Shown here: piece by piece, positions 1 to 5,546 of the stretch
Numbering within the stretch: the first letter of the stretch is position 1
Layout: every line of letters starts with the position of its first letter
Source: Deltaproteobacteria bacterium
Lineage (GTDB): Bacteria > UBA10199 > DSSB01
DNA: 5,546 bases
Reading direction: 5' to 3'
Assembly: GCA_020440745.1 (NCBI GenBank)
Contig: JAGRNM010000103.1
Coordinates: 1 to 5,546, forward strand
Position numbers and translations under genes: made by a program
The notes under the pieces: generated by a model
What the model saw: the letters and a program-made list of their open reading frames with translations, nothing else
Databases searched by the model: none
What the model was told of the DNA's origin: nothing

Positions 1-21
1 GATGGTTTTTTTATAGCTACC

Positions 22-46
22 TTGATTCGTCGGGCATAATTATTAT
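22..46 (+). promoter_or_regulatory. Weak candidate promoter region upstream of the operon
   Basis: The 58 bases before the first gene are very AT-rich. They contain TATTAT at 41-46 and CATAAT at 35-40, each one mismatch from a sigma-70 -10 box. TTGATT at 22-27 resembles a -35 box, but its spacing to either -10-like hexamer (13 bp or less) is too short for a standard promoter, so the elements do not form a convincing pair. The T7 run at 6-12 could be the tail of an upstream terminator whose stem lies outside the window. The location is plausible because no other non-coding space exists in the cluster. The call is position-based inference more than motif-based. Confidence 0.2.
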
Positions 47-58
47 TTAAATAAAACA

Positions 59-1042
59 ATGAATAAAGATTATTATCAAATTTTGGGAGTTTCTAAATCT
101 GCTACTGCGGAGGAGATTAAAAAAGCCTATCGTAAGTTGGCCAAGGAGTATCATCCTGATATTAATAAAAGTCCTCAGGCCGAAGAAAAGTTTAAGGACA
201 TCTCCGAGGCCTATGATGTCTTAAGTGATACTAAGAAAAAACAAGAATACGACATGTTTTATAGTATGGGAGGCCGTCCAGGAGCGGGTCCTCACACTTA
301 TCAGTCCGGTAGTGGTGCAGGTATGGGAGGTTTTGACTTTAGTGATCTTTTTACTGGAGGAGGAGGGGGAGCTAAAAGGAACTATCGTTCTTCTAATATG
401 AGCGAGGAAGAACTAGAGAGCCTTTTTGGAGATATTTTTGGGATGGGTGGATCCAGGGCTTCTTCTGGAGCAAGAACAAACCCTCGCCGTCATACCCGTG
501 CTCAAAAGGGAGCTGATCGTCATTATCAGATTGAGATCGGCTTTGAAGAAGCTGCTTTAGGCACTACTGCAAAACTAGCGGTGCCTCAAGGCGCTAAGCG
601 GGTTAAGCTAAATGTAAAAATTCCTAAGGGAGTAGAGTCGGGTTCTAAAATTAGATTAAGTGGTAAGGGTGAGCCTTCACCTAATGGAGGAGAAGCAGGA
701 GACCTTTATTTAGAGATTAAAGTAAAACCCCATCCTTATTTTAGAAGGGAAGCTAAGGATATTTATTTAGACTTGCCCCTTAGTTTAGAAGAAGCTCTTT
801 TGGGGGCTTCTATTAATGTACCCACTCTCCATGGTAAGATTAAAATGAAAATCCCCCCTGGGACTCAAGGGGGGCAAAAGTTTAGACTCAAGGGCAAGGG
901 CATCATTGATGCTAAGGGCGAAGGCGATCAGTACCTTATAGCCAGGATCATGCTTCCTAAAGAGCTTAATGAAAAATCAAAAAAGCTCTTAAAAGAGTTT
1001 AGTCAAATCCATCCTGTTAAACCTAGAGAGGATTGGTTTTAA
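59..1042 (+). CDS. Type II (CbpA/DnaJ-like) J-domain co-chaperone without zinc finger
   Basis: This is a cytoplasmic Hsp40 co-chaperone of 327 aa, expected to deliver unfolded clients to DnaK and stimulate its ATPase. The J domain spans about residues 4-68, with the invariant HPD at 32-34. A Gly/Phe-rich region follows (about 70-135), with a five-glycine run at 100-104 and two DIF-like motifs, FSDLF (93-97) and LFGDIFG (122-128). The two C-terminal substrate-binding beta domains cover about 154-227 and 228-310; the conserved IPPGT is at 265-269. The protein has no cysteine at all, so the four CxxCxGxG zinc motifs of true DnaJ are absent. This makes it a class B protein like CbpA, and length fits that class (about 300-330). 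The ATG at 59 is the only reasonable start: the frame meets a stop at 23-25 and the J domain begins at once. No Shine-Dalgarno sequence is visible before it. No dnaK, grpE or cbpM lies in the window. The family is certain, but the exact symbol (cbpA or dnaJ) is not. Confidence 0.95.
   Translation: MNKDYYQILGVSKSATAEEIKKAYRKLAKEYHPDINKSPQAEEKFKDISEAYDVLSDTKKKQEYDMFYSMGGRPGAGPHTYQSGSGAGMGGFDFSDLFTGGGGGAKRNYRSSNMSEEELESLFGDIFGMGGSRASSGARTNPRRHTRAQKGADRHYQIEIGFEEAALGTTAKLAVPQGAKRVKLNVKIPKGVESGSKIRLSGKGEPSPNGGEAGDLYLEIKVKPHPYFRREAKDIYLDLPLSLEEALLGASINVPTLHGKIKMKIPPGTQGGQKFRLKGKGIIDAKGEGDQYLIARIMLPKELNEKSKKLLKEFSQIHPVKPREDWF
853..874 (+). repeat. GC-rich hairpin inside the J-protein gene
   Basis: A perfect 7-bp inverted repeat, CCCCCCT (853-859) and AGGGGGG (868-874), encloses an 8-nt loop (860-867). 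It would form a strong mRNA stem in otherwise AT-rich sequence. It encodes the conserved PPGTQGG stretch of C-terminal domain II, so the amino acids are constrained. However, the CCC and GGG codons that build the stem are not forced by the protein. No U-run follows, so it is not an intrinsic terminator. Confidence 0.5.
1025..1032 (+). promoter_or_regulatory. Ribosome binding site for the exported-protein gene
   Basis: The purine stretch AGAGAGGA lies inside the last codons of the J-protein gene and ends 10 nt before the GTG at 1043 (13 nt before the second GTG at 1046). The spacing is slightly long but usable. It supports a GTG start directly after the upstream stop codon. Confidence 0.5.
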
Positions 1043-2308
1043 GTGGTGAATAGAAGTTTTACTCTATGGATTTTTATCTTTCTTTTTTTAAGTCTTCCTT
1101 TAAAAGCTAAGGTTATTGAGCTTTATCCCAATCAAGTATCAGGGAGTATGTCCCTTTTGATACAAGGTTTTAGGCTTTATCGTGTAAAAAATCAAACTGA
1201 GTTGGAGCCCATTCCTTTTCAAATTGATGAAAAAGTAGACCTGGAACAAGGAAAGAGAAATTGGGCTTTATATGCCTTTGATGGAGGGAAAATCCCCCGC
1301 CCCAATGGTCTATGGGATGGGGATGAACCTTTGCTTTTTTTAGAAAAGGATGGCGGATCTATCTGGCAGGGGTCTAAGCCAGAAGCTTCTAAGTTTTTTT
1401 GGGAATTAGACTTAAAGAATGGTTTTTATCTTTATTTGTCTTGGTCAGAAAGTCCAGGCCCTTTAAGTCAAAAAAAATATTTAGACTTTGATCCTAAAAA
1501 AGATTTGGTAAGTACAGAAATCTACGAGGTGGGTTTTGATTCTAAAAACGCCCTTATCCAGGATAGGATGCTTTTTAAAAAAGCTGTGATGCCTAAAAAT
1601 ATTTTAGATCGTTTTAAAGTACGTCTTAATATTGCGATTCGTAATTTTTTTGATTTAAGCGTTAACGAAGACGGTCTTAAGTCTAAGCGGGTGGGTTATC
1701 AATTAGGGCCGATTAGATTGATTAGAGAAGTAAGAGCTTGGAAAAATTTAAGCTTTATTAAATTAATTCCTAAAACTAAGATTGATTATTATTATTATCC
1801 CTCTTGGGCCGAGATGCCGGCTACTGTTAATAATCCATTGGATGGGCCTTCTCAATTAGATCCAGAAACTTCTGGTGTAATGGGTATGGATTTTAGACGT
1901 ATGGCAGCAGGCAGTGTCTTTTTCTCTAATGTTCAAGAAAAGCCTTGGATCTTGGGAAAAGGAAGGTCCGAGAATTTTTTACCTCAGGCTAAAAAGGCCT
2001 TAAGCTGGTTTAGTTTGTCGGGTTTAGCGGGATCCATGGTATTAAAAATTGATAACGATCCTAAGTTAGAAGCTTTGGGAGTCCAACTTAGCTTAAATAT
2101 ATTAGAGTCTTTAGAGGCAGCTCCTCCAGAAAATGAGAAGGGGCAGATTTTAATTGGTTTTAGTATGCCTTTTCACAAAATCCCTAAAGGTCGTTATCAG
2201 ATCAAGCTAAAACAAGTTTTTGCCAAGGGTTTTAAGCCGGGAGAAGAAGAGTCCATATTAAATCAAGCTAAGCTTTTAAAGTTTGAAGGTTCTATTCGCG
2301 CTTTATAG
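1043..2308 (+). CDS. Exported protein of unknown function with PFQIDE motif
   Basis: I do not recognise a named family, and no function can be assigned. The 421-aa product starts with a clear Sec signal peptide: a short N-region with R4, a hydrophobic core at 7-20, and a possible cleavage site after A22 (LKA). No lipobox is present; the protein has no cysteine, so it is not a lipoprotein. No other membrane helix is evident, so the mature protein is probably periplasmic or secreted. Motifs include PFQIDE (58-63), an acidic NGLWDGDE segment (88-95) that looks like a metal-binding loop, EKDGG (101-105), GPIRLIREVRAW (222-233) and a tyrosine run YYYY (249-252) followed by PSWAE. The mixed hydrophobic/polar pattern suggests a beta-rich fold. 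The GTG start at 1043 abuts the upstream TAA with no gap; a second GTG at 1046 is an equally possible start. Either way the signal peptide is intact. Position in a housekeeping operon suggests constitutive expression, but the envelope role is unknown. Confidence 0.85.
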   Translation: MVNRSFTLWIFIFLFLSLPLKAKVIELYPNQVSGSMSLLIQGFRLYRVKNQTELEPIPFQIDEKVDLEQGKRNWALYAFDGGKIPRPNGLWDGDEPLLFLEKDGGSIWQGSKPEASKFFWELDLKNGFYLYLSWSESPGPLSQKKYLDFDPKKDLVSTEIYEVGFDSKNALIQDRMLFKKAVMPKNILDRFKVRLNIAIRNFFDLSVNEDGLKSKRVGYQLGPIRLIREVRAWKNLSFIKLIPKTKIDYYYYPSWAEMPATVNNPLDGPSQLDPETSGVMGMDFRRMAAGSVFFSNVQEKPWILGKGRSENFLPQAKKALSWFSLSGLAGSMVLKIDNDPKLEALGVQLSLNILESLEAAPPENEKGQILIGFSMPFHKIPKGRYQIKLKQVFAKGFKPGEEESILNQAKLLKFEGSIRAL

Positions 2309-2311
2309 GAG
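2307..2311 (+). promoter_or_regulatory. Strong Shine-Dalgarno site for the CoA-transferase gene
   Basis: AGGAG overlaps the TAG stop of the preceding gene (2306-2308) and stands 5 nt before the ATG at 2317. It is the clearest ribosome binding site in the window, and it fixes the start of the CoA-transferase gene. Confidence 0.8.
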
Positions 2312-2316
2312 TTTTT

Positions 2317-3222
2317 ATGTTCCCTAAAATTTTACAAGGTAAAAAAGTGGTGGATTTTTCCAGACTTTTACCAGGTCCTTTAGCCAGTGATATTTTAATT
2401 AAGTTAGGAGCAGAGGTTGTTTGTATTGTTCCTAAAGAAGGAGATCCTATTTTAGGTAATTACTCTCCTTTTTTTAATTTGAGAGAGGGTAAGCAATTTT
2501 TGGAGTTAGATTTAAAAAATGCCCAAGACCTTGCAAGGGCAAAAAAGCTTATTAGTGAGAGTCATCTTCTTTTAGAGGGTTTTAGGCCTGGGGCCATGGA
2601 TCGTTTGGGCTTGGGATTTGAAGAGGCCAAAAAACTTTCTAAAAATTTAATTTATGTTAGTTTTAATGGCTATGGGCCCGACCATGCTAAATTTAAGATG
2701 GGAGCTCATGATCTTAATTTTTTGATCGATTCAGGTGTTTATAGTCTCATTTTTTCTGACGATGCCAAAGAAATTCCTCTGATTCAGTTAGCTGATGTGG
2801 TGGGAGGCTTTTATGGGGCTTTTTTAATTTTGGCTTCTTTTATAGAGCAGAGTCATCATCCCCAAGCTAAGCATCTTAGAGTGATTTTTGTAGAGGCCTT
2901 AGAGTTGCTCAGTCGCTACCTTAAAGATCCCAGCGTTTTGTCTTTAGCCCATATGTTAACAGGTGATGTGAGTCGTTATCGTATTTATTATAGTAAGGAT
3001 AAAAAAAGAATTATGGTGGGGGCTATTGAGCCTAAGTTTTACCAGCAATTACTTGATACCCTAGGTATAAAATTTGAGGACTCAGAGGAAGAGCCAAGTC
3101 GTATTGCTAAAATTGAAGAGGCTTTTGCTAATAAGACTTTGGAAGAATGGGAGAAGCTTTTTTGTGGCGTGGATGCTTGCATTAGTTTTATTCCTAGTAG
3201 GAACGAGGTGCTTTGTTCATGA
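2317..3222 (+). CDS. Family III CoA-transferase (CaiB/BaiF), AMACR type, short C-terminus
   Basis: The 301-aa product belongs to the CaiB/BaiF family and is closest to alpha-methylacyl-CoA racemase, which epimerises 2-methyl-branched acyl-CoAs; other members move CoA between carboxylic acids. Family marks are the N-terminal SRLLPGP (15-21), LGAEVV (30-35), the EGFRPG segment with RLGLG (87-100), GAHDLN (129-134) and GAIEPKFY (235-242). Compared from memory with Mycobacterium tuberculosis MCR, the catalytic His126, Asp156 and Glu241 correspond to H131, D160 and E238, so all three are kept. The LTGD...RYRIY segment (214-224) matches the small-domain entry of relatives. The protein ends just after the conserved DAC (286-288), whereas relatives are about 360 aa. 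The C-terminal segment that returns to the large domain, about 55 residues, is therefore missing. The usual VD-x-A motif after the glycine-rich helix is also altered (FVEA, 191-194). The gene overlaps nadE by 4 nt. The family is certain; substrate and activity are unknown, and loss of activity is possible. Confidence 0.9.
   Translation: MFPKILQGKKVVDFSRLLPGPLASDILIKLGAEVVCIVPKEGDPILGNYSPFFNLREGKQFLELDLKNAQDLARAKKLISESHLLLEGFRPGAMDRLGLGFEEAKKLSKNLIYVSFNGYGPDHAKFKMGAHDLNFLIDSGVYSLIFSDDAKEIPLIQLADVVGGFYGAFLILASFIEQSHHPQAKHLRVIFVEALELLSRYLKDPSVLSLAHMLTGDVSRYRIYYSKDKKRIMVGAIEPKFYQQLLDTLGIKFEDSEEEPSRIAKIEEAFANKTLEEWEKLFCGVDACISFIPSRNEVLCS
3205..3208 (+). promoter_or_regulatory. Ribosome binding site that decides the nadE start
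   Basis: GAGG lies 10 nt before the ATG at 3219 and only 4 nt before the in-frame TTG at 3213. Spacing favours the ATG, as does the family N-terminus (MKIALAQ). The site lies within the last codons of the CoA-transferase gene. Confidence 0.55.
3219..3222 (+). other. ATGA stop-start overlap coupling CoA-transferase and nadE
   Basis: The ATG start of nadE (3219-3221) and the TGA stop of the upstream gene (3220-3222) share bases. This is the standard arrangement for termination-reinitiation, so the two proteins are probably made in linked amounts. It also marks the point where the CoA-transferase reading frame is cut short. Confidence 0.8.
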
Positions 3223-4856
3223 AGATTGCCTTAGCGCAAATTAATACCACGGTGGGGGATTTTTCTGGAAATTTAAAGAAGGTTCTAGACTTTTATCAAA
3301 AAGCCCAAAAACAAAAAGCGGACTTAGTAGTTTTTCCTGAATTAACTCTAACGGGTTATCCTCCTAAAGATCTTTTAGAAAGACCAGACTTTATTGAAGC
3401 TAATTTAAAGACTCTTAAGGCTTTAAGTATTAGGATTAAAAATACCGCTTGTGTTGTGGGTTATGTAGAAAAAAACTCTCAAGCTTCGGGAAGGCCTGTT
3501 TATAATGCCTTGGCATTGATCCAAAAGGGAAAGATCCTATGGACTTATTTTAAACAACTTTTGCCTAATTATGATGTTTTTGATGAAGCTCGTTATTTTG
3601 AAGCTGGAGAAGACTCAGGGGTTTTGGAGTGGGGCGGATTAAAGATAGGTTTTAGCCTTTGTGAAGACCTTTGGGCTAAGGCTTTTGACGGACCACGTCC
3701 TCTTTATAAAAAAGATCCTCTCGAGCAACAATTAAAACAAAAAATAGACCTTCTTATTAATCTAAGCGCTTCTCCTTATTGTTTAGGGCGTTCCGAAGTA
3801 AGACAGTCTTTTTTTTCTGCCTTAATTAAAAAAGCTAAGGTGCCTTTGTTTTATACTAATCTAGTGGGTGGTAATGATGATTTAGTCTTTGATGGTCATT
3901 CTTTTGTCATCAATAAAAAAGGTGAAGTCTGTGGGACCTTGGCGGGCTTTAAAGAAGATTTTAAGATTTTTGATTTTGAAAGGTTAAAATTTCTTAAAAA
4001 AAGATCCTCCACTCCCACTCAAGAAAGTTTAGAGGCCCTTCAATTGGGCTTAAAAGATTATTTGGCTAAAACAGGCTTTAAAAAAGTGGTCTTAGGACTT
4101 TCTGGAGGAGTAGACAGTGCTCTTACAGCTTGGGTAGCTGCCAGGGCCTTAGGTCCAGATAAAGTACTGGGTCTTATCATGCCTTCTAAATTTAGTTCTT
4201 TAGATTCTATTCAAGATGCTCTGGCTTTGGCTAAGGCTTTAAAAATTAAAACTCGTCAGATTTCTATTGCTGGATTGTATGAGAACTTTAAAGAAAGTTT
4301 ACAATTACAAGAAACAAAGAAAATTTCTTTGTCTTTGCAAAATCTTCAAGCTCGTATTCGTGGTAACTTATTAATGGCTCTTAGTAATCAAGAGGGAAGA
4401 CTTTTGTTAACTACTGGGAATAAGTCGGAGCTTTCCTTAGGTTATTGTACTCTTTATGGCGATATGGCGGGCGGTTTTAATGTTTTAGGAGATGTGCCCA
4501 AGACCTGGGTCTATCAATTGGCTAAAGAGGCTAATCGCCAATTAAAGGCCATACCCAAAAGCACACTTCTTAAAGCGCCTTCTGCCGAATTAGCTCCTCA
4601 TCAAAAGGACCAAGACGATTTACCTCCTTATGAAATCGTCGATCCTATTTTAGAGGCCTACTTAGAAAAGGGGTTAAGTCCTCAAGAAATTTTAAAATTA
4701 GGTTTTGATAAAAAAACTATTGAGCAGGTTTTAAGGCGTTTGGATGCTAATGAATATAAAAGAATGCAAGCGGCTCCTTGTATAAGAATTACCAGTAAGG
4801 CTTTTGGTTATGGCAGACGTATACCTTTGGCCCAGGCCTACCGGATAAAGCTTTAG
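3219..4856 (+). CDS. nadE: Glutamine-dependent NAD+ synthetase
   Basis: This 545-aa cytoplasmic enzyme performs the last step of NAD synthesis, amidating deamido-NAD+ with ATP and ammonia released from glutamine. The N-terminal nitrilase-type glutaminase domain (about 1-255) shows the full catalytic triad: E41 in FPELTLTGYPP, K112 before QLLPNYDVFDE, and C148 in SLCEDLW. The C-terminal synthetase domain (about 268-545) has the ATP-pyrophosphatase P-loop SGGVDS (295-300), TTGNKSELSLGY (398-409), the GDMAGGFNVLGDVPK block (414-428) and APSAELAPHQKDQDDLPPYE (453-472). The length is normal for the two-domain bacterial form of about 540 aa, so it can use glutamine rather than needing free ammonia. 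The frame can be extended two codons to a TTG at 3213, but ATG 3219 gives the usual MKIALAQ start and better ribosome-site spacing. It is coupled to the upstream gene by an ATGA overlap, and rsmI follows after 3 nt. All key residues are present, so it should be active. Confidence 0.98.
   Translation: MKIALAQINTTVGDFSGNLKKVLDFYQKAQKQKADLVVFPELTLTGYPPKDLLERPDFIEANLKTLKALSIRIKNTACVVGYVEKNSQASGRPVYNALALIQKGKILWTYFKQLLPNYDVFDEARYFEAGEDSGVLEWGGLKIGFSLCEDLWAKAFDGPRPLYKKDPLEQQLKQKIDLLINLSASPYCLGRSEVRQSFFSALIKKAKVPLFYTNLVGGNDDLVFDGHSFVINKKGEVCGTLAGFKEDFKIFDFERLKFLKKRSSTPTQESLEALQLGLKDYLAKTGFKKVVLGLSGGVDSALTAWVAARALGPDKVLGLIMPSKFSSLDSIQDALALAKALKIKTRQISIAGLYENFKESLQLQETKKISLSLQNLQARIRGNLLMALSNQEGRLLLTTGNKSELSLGYCTLYGDMAGGFNVLGDVPKTWVYQLAKEANRQLKAIPKSTLLKAPSAELAPHQKDQDDLPPYEIVDPILEAYLEKGLSPQEILKLGFDKKTIEQVLRRLDANEYKRMQAAPCIRITSKAFGYGRRIPLAQAYRIKL
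4314..4332 (+). repeat. Near-perfect palindrome inside nadE
   Basis: ACAAAGAAA (4314-4322) and TTTCTTTGT (4324-4332) are exact reverse complements around one central base, a 19-bp operator-like dyad. It lies in codons 366-372 of nadE, in a segment between recognisable synthetase motifs. Dyads of this length arise fairly often by chance in AT-rich DNA when many spacings are allowed. No function is claimed. Confidence 0.3.
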
Positions 4857-4859
4857 CCC

Positions 4860-5543
4860 ATGATACAAAAAGGAAAACTTTTTATTATTGCTACTCCTAT
4901 TGGTAATTTAGGGGATATCACTTTACGCGCCTTAGAAACTTTAAAGTCAGTGGATGCTGTCTTATGTGAAGACACCCGTCATTCTTTAAAGCTTTTAAAT
5001 CATTATGGGATTAAAAAAACGCTGATTAGTTTTCATGAGCATAATGAAAAAATGCGATTAGCTGAGATAAAGAAGCGTCTTGATAAGGGAGAAAATCTGG
5101 CTTTAATTAGCGATGCGGGAACTCCCTTAATTAGTGATCCTGGGTTTAAATTAATTCAGCATTTAAGAGAAGAAGGATTTTTATTTGAAGGACTTCCCGG
5201 TCCTTGTGCGGCTATTAATGCCTTGATTTTAAGCGCTCTGCCAACTGATGCTTTTACTTTTTTGGGTTTTTTACCTCCCAGGTCAGCTGCAAGAATAAAA
5301 AAGTTTAAAGAAGTAAGAGAAAGAAAAGAAACTCTAATTTTTTATGAGTCTACCCATCGCATTGAAAAATTCTTAAAAGAAGCAGGAGAAATTTTTGGAG
5401 ATAGGACTGCCTTTGCTATTAGGGAAATGACTAAGAAGTTTGAGGAGTTTATTAGTGGTCCTGCCAAAGACTTAGGTAAGACAATCAAACCCCGTTCTTG
5501 GAAAGGGGAGTGGGTAGTGCTGATTGAAGGGAAGCGGGATTAA
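4860..5543 (+). CDS. rsmI: 16S rRNA (cytidine1402-2'-O)-methyltransferase, short form
   Basis: RsmI uses S-adenosylmethionine to methylate the 2'-OH of C1402 in the decoding centre of 16S rRNA; with RsmH, which adds the N4 methyl, it makes m4Cm1402. The 227-aa product has the tetrapyrrole-methylase-type fold with its family motifs in order: ATPIGNLGDIT (11-21), CEDTRHS (36-42), SDAGTPLISDPG (84-95), LPGPCAAINAL (112-122), FYESTHR (161-167), REMTKKFEE (188-196) and GEWVVLIEG (216-224). It ends right after this last strand. E. coli RsmI is about 286 aa, so the C-terminal helical extension of about 55-60 residues is absent; shorter forms without it are known in bacteria. The ATG at 4860 begins 3 nt after the nadE stop with no good Shine-Dalgarno at normal distance (GGATAAAG at 4843-4850 is weak, and CCC precedes the start). 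Translation therefore probably depends on ribosomes finishing nadE. Family assignment is secure. Confidence 0.96.
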   Translation: MIQKGKLFIIATPIGNLGDITLRALETLKSVDAVLCEDTRHSLKLLNHYGIKKTLISFHEHNEKMRLAEIKKRLDKGENLALISDAGTPLISDPGFKLIQHLREEGFLFEGLPGPCAAINALILSALPTDAFTFLGFLPPRSAARIKKFKEVRERKETLIFYESTHRIEKFLKEAGEIFGDRTAFAIREMTKKFEEFISGPAKDLGKTIKPRSWKGEWVVLIEGKRD

Positions 5544-5546
5544 AGC

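Noticed and set aside
356..370. GGA-GGA-GGA-GGG-GGA run as a microsatellite or internal ribosome site
   Set aside because: It encodes the glycine run normal for the G/F region, and the nearest in-frame ATG (398) is too far away to be served by it.
853..874. Intrinsic terminator within the J-protein gene
   Set aside because: The GC stem is followed by CAAAAG, not a U-run, and lies well inside an intact reading frame.
1781..1800. ATT/TAT-rich repeat in the exported-protein gene
   Set aside because: It is simply the codons for the DYYYY stretch; no repeated unit beyond synonymous Tyr codons.
3213..3218. Two-codon N-terminal extension of nadE from TTG at 3213
   Set aside because: The ATG at 3219 gives the usual family N-terminus and better distance from GAGG; TTG would be 4 nt from that site.
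2317..3222. Reading the short CoA-transferase as a pseudogene
   Set aside because: It has an intact frame, a strong ribosome site, retained catalytic residues and a tidy ATGA overlap, all of which suggest a maintained gene.
5188..5205. AAGGAC/GTCCTT inverted repeat in rsmI as a regulatory hairpin
   Set aside because: Only 6 bp, no U-run after it, and it encodes the conserved GLPGPC motif; expected by chance.

Overview
The window is an AT-rich bacterial segment with five complete protein-coding genes, all on the + strand, packed almost end to end. It has no RNA genes, mobile elements, CRISPR arrays or reverse-strand genes that I can support. In order they are: a zinc-finger-less DnaJ/CbpA-type co-chaperone (59-1042), an exported protein of unknown function (1043-2308), a short family III CoA-transferase of the alpha-methylacyl-CoA racemase (AMACR) type (2317-3222), glutamine-dependent NAD+ synthetase NadE (best start 3219, end 4856), and the 16S rRNA C1402 2'-O-methyltransferase RsmI (4860-5543). 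Only bases 1-58 and the last three bases lie outside the genes and their short junctions.

Junctions are 0 nt, 8 nt, a 4-nt ATGA overlap and 3 nt. This strongly suggests one transcription unit with translational coupling. Any promoter must lie in or before bases 1-58. No intrinsic terminator is visible at any junction, so the unit may run past base 5546.

The organism is bacterial (NadE with a fused glutaminase domain, RsmI, type II J-protein). The exported protein has a Sec-type signal peptide and PFQIDE-type motifs that I associate, from memory only, with Deltaproteobacteria-like Gram-negatives (Desulfobacterota, Bdellovibrionota, related candidate lineages). That placement is a guess. Codon use looks uniform across the five genes (T- or A-ending codons, many TTA/CTT Leu), so nothing suggests recent transfer of any one gene.

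Functionally it is a housekeeping cluster: protein folding, NAD synthesis and ribosome modification. The two less ordinary members are the uncharacterised exported protein and the AMACR-like enzyme. The latter keeps the family's catalytic residues but stops about 55 residues early, exactly where nadE begins. I see no evidence of a wholly new biological system; these two genes are the parts worth a second look.
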